Assembly: GCA_012862575.1 (NCBI GenBank)
Contig: BLSF01000041.1
Location: forward strand, 248,001-312,000
DNA: 64,000 bases
Source of the DNA: Parietichytrium sp. I65-24A
Taxonomy: Eukaryota > Sar > Bigyra > Thraustochytrida > Thraustochytriidae
Reading direction: 5' to 3'
The notes under the pieces were generated by a model. The model was not told where the DNA came from and did not search any database. It saw only the letters and a program-made list of their open reading frames with translations. Below are positions 20,052 through 29,739 of the stretch, piece after piece; the stretch's first letter is position 1; every line of letters begins with the position of its first letter. A program made the translations under genes and the position numbers.

Positions 20052-20345
20052 TTCAAACAGTCCTCACAATGCTAAGCTACCTACAAAACAATTTAAATTC
20101 GGAATTCAAATCTCTCGAGACTCTAGAGATCTCTACTAGAGGCATCCAGCATCCCATTACAGCGAGACTAGCCAGAAGCGCGATAAGACCGCACTGTAGC
20201 GAAGAGGTAGGCGCTGGGTAGTCCCCTCCATATCCCCCATAGAGCATCGTACCGGTAGAGTATTGCAGAGAAGAGAAACCTAACATGAAAGTTGGAGAGA
20301 CACAGAGACACTGTGATCTCTCACAGTGAGTTTGAGTGCGACGCA

Positions 20346-20400
20346 GAAGAGAGAGCGAGAGATAGAGAGATAGAAAGAGAGAGAGAGGGAGAGAGAGAGC
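20346..20400 (+). repeat. GA-rich microsatellite
   Basis: An imperfect run of gagaga and gataga units upstream of the PARP-finger gene. Confidence 0.8.
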
Positions 20401-20538
20401 AGAAGGCAACACACTGAGAGCGGGTGAGAAGCAGGAGAGCAGAGGACAGCAGAGCAGCAGGCAAGAAGCAAGAAGCAAAAGTGATTAGACATTAGGCGCT
20501 CGTGGAGAGTGGAGAGTGGAGAGTGTAGTTCGGAAAGG

Positions 20539-22154
20539 ATGGCTACGTGGCACGTGGAGCATGCGCCCTCGGGAAGTGAGTAAAGACTGGGATGGGTTTG
20601 TGTGTTGCGTTGCGAGCTGCTTTTTGTCGGCATGGAGGCGTGATTATGGGCGTTTCATGTTGGTGTTGGGAGTTTGAGTGGATGCTGACTTTGTACTTGT
20701 TTGCCGTGTGTTTTTGTTGTGGAATGTGAAATGTGGAATGTGGAATGTGGAATGTGGAATGTGGGACGAAAGGAGCGGGTTGCAAAGGGGCGTGCAAGGA
20801 GAAGATCGCAAAGGGCGATTTGAGATGGGCAAAGACCGTGGAGATTCCAGACCGGGGCTCCAGCATACAGTACTTTCACCTGGACTGCTTGAAGTATCCG
20901 CCGCGAGCAGGGCTGGACTTTGAGACTGTTGACCTTAGCTCACTCTCTTCGGACGAGAAAAAGCAAGCTCGAAAAGCCTTTGACAAGGCCAAAGAGGCCG
21001 CAACTGCTCCAAAGGCGAAGAAAGGAAAGGTGAATGATGAGCCTACACCCAAAAAGGAAAAGAAAGAGGCCACACCCAAGAAGGACAAGTCCGGCAGCTC
21101 CAAAAGCGAAGATAGTGGGAAGAAACGCGGCCGGAAAAGTCATCCCAACCTGGAGGTCGAGAAAACTGCTAAGAGGAAGAAGCGCGACGAGACCGGAGCG
21201 GAAATCGATGATGATCCGGTTCACGCCAAGTATTCCAAGATGAAGATTAACGAGCTCAAAGACTATTTGCGCCTAAATAAGGCCCCCATGACTGCCACAA
21301 AGGATATTCTCGTCGGACGGTGCGTTGACGGTGAGAAGAACGGGCGCTTGATGCCTTGTCCATCCTGCGGACAGGGAAGGCTTTCGCTTTCCGAAGTTCG
21401 CGACGAGGTGACTTGCGGAGGTTATTTTGAGGAAGAGGTGCAAATGCGCATTCAGTGCCCCTTCAAGACAGGCGTTGAAGACGCACCTCGAGGTAAATGG
21501 CTCGTCCCTGGCGTGGACGAGGATCCCGACAAGGACACCACCGTGAATGCAGATGGATCCGTGAAGGAGTTGGAGGTCTCCAAAGCCGACCTGAACAAGG
21601 TTTTAGCGGCGTTCAAGAAGCTTCCTGAGAACCCTCGCAACAAGGACGTAGCAACCATGCTAGTCAAGATTGGCCGCCAAATGGGCCTCAAAGTGCCGGA
21701 TGATGAGATGGGGGCAATCTCCAAGGCAGGAACGGCATTGATGGCCAATCGCAACGATGATAATTCCTTCGATATTGCCAAGGCCTATATCCAGTTTCGC
21801 TCAGAATGCGGTACAGTTGAGGAAGTCAAGGCAAAACAGGAGGCAAAGGCATCTGCCGGGCCTCAGGCCAAGGTGCCGGCTAATAATGTGCTTGCCAACA
21901 CCCTGCAAGATCTCGGCAAGCTGGAAGGGAAAGCTCAGGAAGGAGCGAATTACATGTTCAAGGCTCAGGCCACTATCAAAGCAGCGATTGCTATCCGCAA
22001 TGCAGAATTCGAGGTCACTTCGGGAAAGCAAGTGTCGACCGGCAAGCTAAAGCTGCCTGGCGTGGGGAAAGGCACGGCTGCAATCATCGACGAGATTCTG
22101 AATACCGGGAAGTCCGCACGCCTGGAAGAGCTCCGCGAAAAGGTGGACATGTAG
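20539..22154 (+). CDS. PARP-type zinc finger + PADR1 + Pol-beta N-terminal-like protein, two exons
   Basis: Exon 1 is 20539-20575 and exon 2 is 20773-22154, giving 472 residues. The short first exon reads MATWHVEHAPSG and ends at A|GTGAGT. The acceptor GAAAG|GA makes SGRAGCKGAC, the usual start of a PARP finger. The zinc ligands are C16, C20, H48 and C51. A Lys-rich linker (about 75-150) follows. A PADR1-type zinc domain occupies about 165-250 (KMKINELKDYLR, then MPCPSCGQGRLSL, CGGYF and CPFKT). The last 75 residues resemble the 8-kDa N-terminal domain of X-family polymerases, with a helix-hairpin-helix KLPGVGKGTAA. No ADP-ribosyltransferase or polymerase core is present. It probably binds DNA breaks in the nucleus. 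The 197-bp intron holds a tandem ggaatgt repeat. Confidence 0.88.
20720..20766 (+). repeat. intronic ggaatgt minisatellite
   Basis: Tandem copies of tggaatg/tgaaatg inside the single intron of the PARP-finger gene. They keep the frame open and so hide the true start. Confidence 0.75.
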
Positions 22155-22401
22155 ACTTGCGGCATCGATGCCCTCTTTTTATTTTCGCATTCTTAACTAA
22201 AAAAAGCACCAAGTATTTTTGTTTTTTTGGTACGCAACATTTATTTTCAACGGCAGTTCTTGGAAGCTCGAGCTGGGAACAACACAGCCACACAAGTAGT
22301 TGATCTCGACAAGACACACATAAAAAAAGAAAGATTGATGATCAAAAGAGAGAAGAGGTAGTGAGTAACGAATGAGAATGAAACATTTCCCCGCCGTGGG
22401 A

Positions 22402-23184
22402 TCAGTAGTCTGTGAGCCTTTTATTCCAGAGCTCCTCGTACATTGGCCTGCAAAGCTCCGCAACTTTGCGAACCTCAGGCGGGAGGTCTTCCAAGGCAGC
22501 TTCATGCACGGAGTGGTCTGGTGCCGAGACTCCAGAGTCAGGGTGACTCTCGCTCGTAAATCCTGTGCTATTGTGAGTCCCCTTGTACCAATAGTCTGCC
22601 CAGATCCCATCCTCGGGAATTCCTCCCGCCTTCCAGCTGAGCATACACGGGTCAAATTCTATCGCATAACGTTTACAGACGGCTTGCAAAACTCTTGTTG
22701 GCTCCTTCAGCAGCTCGGCGTTGTCCACGACCAGGGCATCGTAGTCCAGGTTTTTCAGCTCCCCCATGAGCTCCAGCATGCGCGGCAATCCTGTGTCGTG
22801 CACGGTGACGGCGCCATGTGTCTTGTAATAGGACGCTACGACGCGGTACGGGTGGCGAATTAGAAAGATGTGCTCTGACATGCCGAGAAAGTCCCTGCGC
22901 AGCTCGGGCATGAACTGCGATGTAATGTGCTTGTACAGTCGGACGCTTTCGCCCTCCGCGGCGTCGCCCAAGATAACGTCGCTCACCACCTTGTTCGCGT
23001 CTTTCTCCCCAGTTCTCAGCAGCTCGTCCCTGTATGGCCGCTCGAGCTCCGGATTGGCGGCCAGGTAGGCGCAGTACAGCGGCTCATCAAACACCTTGGT
23101 GTCCTTCCGCTGCGCGAATGCGTACATGGTCGCCGTGGAAGCGCATCTCGGCAGCGACCACAGGTTCAGGCGCAGCACCGACAT
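22402..23184 (-). CDS. sulfotransferase-like protein
   Basis: 260 residues with ATG at 23182-23184. The start MSVLRLNLWSLPRCASTATM carries the P-loop-like 5'-phosphosulfate-binding segment (SLPRCAST), and FLIRHPYRVVASYYK resembles the 3'-phosphate-binding RxPxxxxxS segment. LVVDNAELLKEPTRVL and a C-terminal WKAG element match the small sulfotransferase-like family found in many fungi and protists. The substrate is unknown. No signal peptide is seen, so it is probably cytosolic. It converges on the PARP-finger gene with 247 bp between. Confidence 0.75.
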   Translation of the reverse strand: MSVLRLNLWSLPRCASTATMYAFAQRKDTKVFDEPLYCAYLAANPELERPYRDELLRTGEKDANKVVSDVILGDAAEGESVRLYKHITSQFMPELRRDFLGMSEHIFLIRHPYRVVASYYKTHGAVTVHDTGLPRMLELMGELKNLDYDALVVDNAELLKEPTRVLQAVCKRYAIEFDPCMLSWKAGGIPEDGIWADYWYKGTHNSTGFTSESHPDSGVSAPDHSVHEAALEDLPPEVRKVAELCRPMYEELWNKRLTDY

Positions 23185-24043
23185 GGCTCGCGAACTGTTT
23201 CACCAATAGATTCGATACGGCCTTCGAAATACGCTCCTGGATCTCCTTCCCCGCGAACCTCCCTCTCTCGAGGCTCTCGAGGCTCTCGAGGCTGGACTGG
23301 AACGCCTTGTCCCGCGGAAATGCGAGTTATTGGCTTCCGCTACTTGCTCGCAAAGGCACCTTGCGCTTCCGACTCCTTCCACTTGTCCGTCGCCGCAGGC
23401 CTCGCAGTCCTTCCTCGCAGTACTCGTAGTCTTCAGAGTTTGCGGCGACAACAACGTTTGCCAAAGATTGCCAAAGTCAACGTTTAGCTTTTCATTGCAT
23501 TAGCAATGGGTAAGAAAAGATACTTTTTCGGACTCTCTCGAAAAGGAAGGAAGCAAGGAAGGAGTCTCGAGACGGGCGAATTACTTTGCTGTTTGTGTTT
23601 TTATTTCGACTGATTTCAACTGGATGATCAATATTAATAACAAGATCAAGAAAAGTCAAAAGTCAGAGAAGTTGAGATGGTTCGCGAAAGCAAAAGAGGA
23701 TGAATGTATTGGTTGATTGGCGCTGCGTGGAACAGCAAAGAGTAGCAAAGATTGGCCAAAGAGTGTGCCGCGAAAGTGGGCGAAGGACGTGGAAATGTGC
23801 GAAGAGAGATTGGCCACACGACGGGCATTCTGGCCTACAGATGCACTTCGACCTAGCTCGTTGGACAACAAAAGAATTTGTGAGTTGGAGGGGTTCAAGG
23901 TTCTTGTCTTTAATATAATTCACAGAAAGAGCGGCATAGGGGCTGAGTTATCCTCGAGCAGGAACTGCTAACCTCTGACATCGCAAGTTGAGCGGAAGAG
24001 AACAGAGTGAGCGCAAACCTATTAATTGGGGAGGGAAGAGTGA
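23185..24043. other. intergenic region
   Basis: Contains a 9-bp ctcgaggct tandem at about 23266-23292 directly upstream of the sulfotransferase-like gene. A short stretch near 23838 (cagatgcacttcga) resembles the zinc-finger repeat further right. No gene seen. Confidence 0.5.
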
Positions 24044-25581
24044 TTATTTCAGGATTTCGGAGTCTCGTATGAGCTTGCTGGGCTCCACCTCCATGAATCG
24101 CTCCGCAGTTTCTCGAGACGTTTCGACAAGAGTGTACCGCTCTTGAAGGAGGGAAAGTCGACGACCTGAGCTTGCTAGCGTGATAATCGACACCCTGCCC
24201 ATATACAAGATGGTCGTGAACATAAGTGACACTCCACGGCTGAACGTTGAGACATCGATTGTCCCAACTTTTAACTCTAGCTCCTCGATGGCCAAAAGAT
24301 CGTAGAAGGAGCATACAATGAGGACAAGAAGAGTTGTTCCATACAGAACTACTCCCCACGCGATCAATAGCCGAACTTTGGTGGGCGCCGCATCCGAAAA
24401 TGGAATAGAGCAGGTTGTAATCATCATCATGAACACACTGAAAAGGCACTCCGCCTTGTCTCGAAATAGCACCGCTAATGTGCCGAGCATGGAGACCATG
24501 TTTGCAAGTGCGAACAAGCATGAAAATGTCCTTATGAGCCTTGATAGGATTGTGCGATTCATGCACCCAATTATCATGATATCTGGAAGGAGGCGGATGG
24601 CACTCAACCAACCAAAGTGGCTTGTACCTTTGATGAGAGAGATCGCGGCAAACACGGTTCCACAGCAATATGCTATTATCATAGCAGTGGTTCGAGCTCT
24701 TGACGCCAACAGCCAATCAAATAACTTCTGAAAGCTTTCCCCAACAAAGTAGTTGCCTAAGGAGTGGTTCCAATCTAACCATGTCACAGGCTGGGCACAG
24801 TAACAGAGACGGACATTGCCGTTTGCATTCAGTTTTTCCAGTCTCAAATTCACGCTTTCAACCATTTCGGCAATGCCTTTCTCTGTCTCTGTGCATGGGC
24901 CAGCTTCGCAAACACCTGGAGGCATGGTATTCTCTGGCGACACTGAAACTTCCTTTCCGACTTCGTTGCTTATGCTGCTTTTGATTTAAGGAATACTTTT
25001 TCCCGGGTCCGAGCGAGGTGATTCGCTTTTCGGACCCCTTCCCTTTGTCATTGGCGCCAATAAGCGTCTCCAGAACCGATTGGTTTGTCTCTTGGACGAA
25101 TTTTCTCATGGCAACATGGCTGAGTGTTCCAACTCGTGCCGGGACTTTGAGCGTGGTGAATGTTGACCTCCCGATCACCCAGTCAATATATGCTTGCTGA
25201 ACAGCGAAACATGCTAGTGGAACCATGAATCCGAAAAATCGATTCTTCAGAGATATTGAATAAGACCCAAAAGGTATGACTTGGCCATCTTTCTCTACGA
25301 AAAGTGCCTCCAGAGCAAGCACAAGAAGCATCAGCAATTCAGCAAATACTGGTATGGGTGAACGGAGTCGACTCAGATAGAGGGCGTCGTGAAACGGAAT
25401 TTCGAGGAGATGGATGCAATAAATTCCCAAGCCAATCTGCACGGGTGTCCTCCCAGCTTGCAGACCAATCGATGTGACGGTAAACCCCACAAGGTTGAAG
25501 CACATGTACAGACCATCAAAAGTGCGCAGCAAACGCCGGGCAGTGTCAAGATTGAGAAACTGAAAGTGTAAAGGGACAGAC
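24044..25581 (-). CDS. multi-pass membrane protein(s) of unknown family, 5' end lost in gap; frame changes once
   Basis: Two overlapping minus frames. The upstream frame runs from the gap edge (25581) to a stop at 24858. The downstream frame has an ATG at 24925 and ends at 24044 (293 residues). Each has 5-6 hydrophobic helices in the same order: a helix after RTFDGLYMCFNLVG or RTFSCLFALANMVS, a pair around IPFHDA or IPFSDA, then two more helices and a charged tail. So they are related halves of one protein or two tandem paralogues. The 67-bp overlap and the lack of a splice pair in matching phase favour a frameshift (real or a sequencing error) around 24940-24990. No family recognised. Confidence 0.5.
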
Positions 25582-26434
25582 NNNNNNNNNNNNNNNNNNN
25601 NNNNNNNNNNNNNNNNNNNNNNNNNNNNNNNNNNNNNNNNNNNNNNNNNNNNNNNNNNNNNNNNNNNNNNNNNNNNNNNNNNNNNNNNNNNNNNNNNNNN
25701 NNNNNNNNNNNNNNNNNNNNNNNNNNNNNNNNNNNNNNNNNNNNNNNNNNNNNNNNNNNNNNNNNNNNNNNNNNNNNNNNNNNNNNNNNNNNNNNNNNNN
25801 NNNNNNNNNNNNNNNNNNNNNNNNNNNNNNNNNNNNNNNNNNNNNNNNNNNNNNNNNNNNNNNNNNNNNNNNNNNNNNNNNNNNNNNNNNNNNNNNNNNN
25901 NNNNNNNNNNNNNNNNNNNNNNNNNNNNNNNNNNNNNNNNNNNNNNNNNNNNNNNNNNNNNNNNNNNNNNNNNNNNNNNNNNNNNNNNNNNNNNNNNNNN
26001 NNNNNNNNNNNNNNNNNNNNNNNNNNNNNNNNNNNNNNNNNNNNNNNNNNNNNNNNNNNNNNNNNNNNNNNNNNNNNNNNNNNNNNNNNNNNNNNNNNNN
26101 NNNNNNNNNNNNNNNNNNNNNNNNNNNNNNNNNNNNNNNNNNNNNNNNNNNNNNNNNNNNNNNNNNNNNNNNNNNNNNNNNNNNNNNNNNNNNNNNNNNN
26201 NNNNNNNNNNNNNNNNNNNNNNNNNNNNNNNNNNNNNNNNNNNNNNNNNNNNNNNNNNNNNNNNNNNNNNNNNNNNNNNNNNNNNNNNNNNNNNNNNNNN
26301 NNNNNNNNNNNNNNNNNNNNNNNNNNNNNNNNNNNNNNNNNNNNNNNNNNNNNNNNNNNNNNNNNNNNNNNNNNNNNNNNNNNNNNNNNNNNNNNNNNNN
26401 NNNNNNNNNNNNNNNNNNNNNNNNNNNNNNNNNN
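25582..26434. other. assembly gap (853 N)
   Basis: A run of N of 853 bases. The 5' end of the membrane protein gene and the left edge of the first tandem unit lie in it. Confidence 0.99.
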
Positions 26435-26581
26435 ACAATTGTGTTCATCGACTATGAACGACGGATTCATTGGATGGACGCATGTATCGCAAAGCTTCTG
26501 TCTCTTTTAGAACGTGAGTCATTGATGGGTGATCATTGTTGATGGGTGAACGAAAACTAAAAAGCCGTTGAATCACACGGG

Positions 26582-26607
26582 TACTACTAGCTAGCTAGCT
26601 AGTAGTA
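26582..26607. repeat. perfect 26-bp palindrome, unit A
   Basis: The core actactagctagctagctagtagt reads the same on both strands, with one further matching base on each side. It recurs in unit B. Confidence 0.9.
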
Positions 26608-27060
26608 GTAATAATAGTGTCAGTGAGAGAAGCAGAAAAAAGCAGGGCATTTTACTTACTGACAGTGAGTACTACTCTTTGTAACAGACTAGCTAGGCTA
26701 GAGGTGCAAAATGCTCGAAGAATGTGGTTTTGGAAGTTTTGAACCAGATTTAGCAGATGGCTTTGCCGTTCAGATTGCCTACTTAGTTTTTGCTCTCGGT
26801 GTCTCTGATGGTCTCCCAGTGAATCTCTGAATCCAATTGTCCGCCTTGCTCTCTGAGTGAGTCGGGTTTGTCTCTTGAGTTCGCGCGTTGCGTGCCACTC
26901 TGTCGCGTGTGTAAGTTGAGTTTTTAGTCACATCAAACATGTCTGAGTGCGGGAAACATCAGTAGAGATTCCTAGAGACGTTTTATTAAAGTTCTAATTT
27001 TATGGTAACAAGCACTTCATTCATAGCGTAAAACGGTACTTGCCTATCTGGTCCACCCCT

Positions 27061-27132
27061 CTGGTCGCAAGTGAAGCCACGAAGTGAGAGCGTAAACAAA
27101 CCCTATCGGAAGTTGGGGTGATCTGGTCGCAC
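27061..27132 (-). repeat. short dispersed repeat, copy 2
   Basis: The reverse complement aligns with 5125-5201. It shares the cttccgatagg and gtggcttcacttgcg cores and is bounded by ctggtcgca-type motifs on both sides. Confidence 0.6.
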
Positions 27133-27420
27133 TTGGATCTGGTCGGGGAAAACCTGGTTGTAGAACCCAATTGTACTGTGGGAGCAATGAGGAAGGTTCG
27201 TGAGGAATTTAAAGATTGCGGAACTATTTATATGTGGGTTTGGTTTGTTCGTTCGGTCGGGTAGATCGGGTAGGTTGCTTCACAGATCTTCACTTCACAG
27301 ACTTCACAGCTTTGACTGATACTGACCGCCATAGTTCTGTCGTTTTTGATGGAACAAAGGAAGCGAACGACAATGAGCAACGGGATGCTGCCATGTAATT
27401 GGGGGCAGGAGCATCGGTGA

Positions 27421-27808
27421 TTACTTCGGGACTTCGGAATCTCGTATGAGCTTGCTGGGCTCCACCTCCATGAATCGCTCCGCAGTTTCTCGAGACGTTT
27501 CGACAAGAGTGTACCGCTCTTGAAGGAGGGAAAGTCGACGACCTGAGCTTGCTAGCGTGATAATCGACACCCTGCCCATATACAAGATGGTCGTGAACAT
27601 AAGTGAGACTCCACGGCTGAACGTTGAGACATCGATTGTCCCAGATTTTACCTCTAGCTCCTCGATGGCCAAAAGATCGTAGAAGGAGCATGCAATGTGG
27701 ACAAGAAGAGTTGTTCCGTACAGAACTAATCCACACGGTATAAATAGCCGAACTTTGGTGTGCGCCGCATTCGAAAATGGAATAGAGCAGGTTGTAATCA
27801 TCATCATG
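27421..27808 (-). pseudogene. 3' fragment of the membrane-protein gene, unit A
   Basis: Aligns without gaps to 24044-24431, the last ~129 codons and stop of the membrane gene, with about 20 substitutions by eye. The match stops sharply at atcatcatcatg (27808). The frame stays open past that point into sequence antisense to the zinc-finger gene, giving a 174-codon hybrid frame (27421-27945) that is unlikely to be a real protein. Confidence 0.85.
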
Positions 27809-27884
27809 TAGGTGTGAGGGCAGTCAGTGTAGTCAGGAGAGTCAGGCGCGGACGAGTTTCGGCAAGGTGAATGGGCCAGGGAGA

Positions 27885-28197
27885 ATGGAGCGGCGCAAAG
27901 GCACGGGTAGAAAGAAGCATGAGTGCAGAGAGTGTGGCAGAGCACTCAGGACAACTAGAAGTCTTCAGATGCACTTCGAAACAGTCCATCTGAAGCAGGA
28001 AAACTTCGAGTGTGGCGAGTGTGGGAAAGCTTTTGGACAAGCTGGAGATCTTCAGAGGCATATCAAATCAATTCATCTGAAACAGAGAGATCACGAGTGC
28101 GGCGAGTGTGGGAAAGCCTTTGGACAAGCTGGAAATCTTCGAATTCACATCAGAACAGTGCATTTAAAGCAGAAAGATTTCGAATGCGATGAGTGTN
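27885..28197 (+). CDS. C2H2 zinc-finger gene, truncated copy in unit A
   Basis: Starts at an ATG (MERRKGTGRKKHEC) and encodes three complete C2H2 fingers plus the first cysteines of a fourth. It then ends at the single N, after which unrelated sequence follows. Apart from one residue (RTVH versus RAVH) it is identical to the start of the gene at 29740. It is either a truncated duplicate or an assembly join. Confidence 0.8.
28197..28197. other. single ambiguous base at repeat junction
   Basis: A lone N exactly where the finger array of unit A stops. It probably marks a contig join. Confidence 0.9.
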
Positions 28198-28436
28198 TGT
28201 TGCACGGACAACGATAGTCAATGGCACTTGTAAAGGCACCTCATCCACTAACCCCGCCCATCTACTTACTCGGTGTTTTGTCACACACTCAATTGTGTTC
28301 ATCGACTATGGAACGACGGATTCATTGGATGGACGCATGTATCGCAAAGCTTCTGTCTCTTTTAGAACGTGAGTCATTGATGGGTGATCATTGTTGATGG
28401 GTGAACGAAAACTAAAAAGCCGTTGAATCACACGGG

Positions 28437-28462
28437 TACTACTAGCTAGCTAGCTAGTAGTA
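28437..28462. repeat. perfect 26-bp palindrome, unit B
   Basis: Same sequence as 26582-26607. Confidence 0.9.
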
Positions 28463-28915
28463 GTAATAATAGTGTCAGTGAGAGAAGCAGAAAAAAGCAG
28501 GGCATTTTACTTACTGACAGTGAGTACTACTCTTTGTAACAGACTAGCTAGGCTAGAGGTGCAAAATGCTCGAAGAATGTGGTTTTGGAAGTTTTGAACC
28601 AGATTTAGCAGATGGCTTTGCCGTTCAGATTGCCTACTTAGTTTTTGCTCTCGGTGTCTCTGATGGTCTCCCAGTGAATCTCTGAATCCAATTGTCCGCC
28701 TTGCTCTCTGAGTGAGTCGGGTTTGTCTCTTGAGTTCGCGCGTTGCGTGCCACTCTGTCGCGTGTGTAAGTTGAGTTTTTAGTCACATCAAACATGTCTG
28801 AGTGCGGGAAACATCAGTAGAGATTCCTAGAGACGTTTTATTAAAGTTCTAATTTTATGGTAACAAGCAATTCATTCATAGCGTAAAACGGTACTTGCCT
28901 ATCTGGTCCACCCCT

Positions 28916-28987
28916 CTGGTCGCAAGTGAAGCCACGAAGTGAGAGCGTAAACAAACCCTATCGGAAGGTGGGGTGATCTGGTCGCAC
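28916..28987 (-). repeat. short dispersed repeat, copy 3
   Basis: Unit B counterpart of 27061-27132, differing by one base by eye (gaaggtgggg versus gaagttgggg). Confidence 0.6.
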
Positions 28988-29275
28988 TTGGATCTGGTCG
29001 GGGAAAACCTGGTTGTAGAACCCAATTGTACTGTGGGAGCAATGAGGAAGGTTCGTGAGGAATTTAAAGATTGCGGAACTATTTATATGTGGGTTTGGTT
29101 TGTTCGTTCGGTCGGGTAGATCGGGTAGGTTGCTTCACAGATCTTCACTTCACAGACTTCACAGCTTTGACTGATACTGACCGCCATAGTTCTGTCGTTT
29201 TTGATGGAACAAAGGAAGCGAACGACAATGAGCAACGGGATGCTGCCATGTAATTGGGGGCAGGAGCATCGGTGA

Positions 29276-29663
29276 TTACTTCGGGACTTCGGAATCTCGT
29301 ATGAGCTTGCTGGGCTCCACCTCCATGAATCGCTCCGCAGTTTCTCGAGACGTTTCGACAAGAGTGTACCGCTCTTGAAGGAGGGAAAGTCGACGACCTG
29401 AGCTTGCTAGCGTGATAATCGACACCCTGCCCATGTACAAGATGGTCGTGAACATAAGTGAGACTCCACGGCTGAACGTTGAGACATCGATTGTCCCAGA
29501 TTTTACCTCTAGCTCCTCGATGGCCAAAAGATCGTAGAAGGAGCATGCAATGTGGACAAGAAGAGTTGTTCCGTACAGAACTAATCCACACGGTATAAAT
29601 AGCCGAACTTTGGTGTGCGCCGCATTCGAAAATGGAATAGAGCAGGTTGTAATCATCATCATG
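29276..29663 (-). pseudogene. 3' fragment of the membrane-protein gene, unit B
   Basis: Same fragment as 27421-27808, differing by one base by eye (ccatgtacaag versus ccatatacaag). It lies head-to-head with the zinc-finger gene, whose upstream region it therefore forms. Confidence 0.85.
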
Positions 29664-29739
29664 TAGGTGTGAGGGCAGTCAGTGTAGTCAGGAGAGTCAG
29701 GCGCGGACGAGTTTCGGCAAGGTGAATGGGCCAGGGAGA

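Larger units (their letters stand above)
19714..20538. other. intergenic region between NSA1 and the PARP-finger gene
   Basis: Holds one small doubtful frame (19827-20051, listed separately) and a GA-rich simple repeat at 20346-20400. Nothing else recognised. Confidence 0.5.
26436..28196 (+). repeat. tandem segmental duplication, unit A
   Basis: Matches 28290-30051 at an offset of 1854-1855 with only about five differences seen by eye (a 1-bp indel at 26449/26450 and a few substitutions). It contains a non-coding part with a 26-bp palindrome, one dispersed-repeat copy, a membrane-gene fragment and the first fingers of the C2H2 gene. It ends at a single N (28197), where the sequence switches to unrelated DNA. 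Confidence 0.9.

Noticed and set aside
24858-25581. An intron joining the two membrane-protein frames
   Set aside because: All GT-AG pairs I tried around 24,860-25,020 that start at the GTATTC donor give the wrong phase or introns under 30 bp.
27421-27945. 174-codon frame combining the membrane-gene fragment with sequence antisense to the finger gene
   Set aside because: Its first 46 codons exist only because they mirror the finger gene's start; treated as a by-product of the rearrangement.
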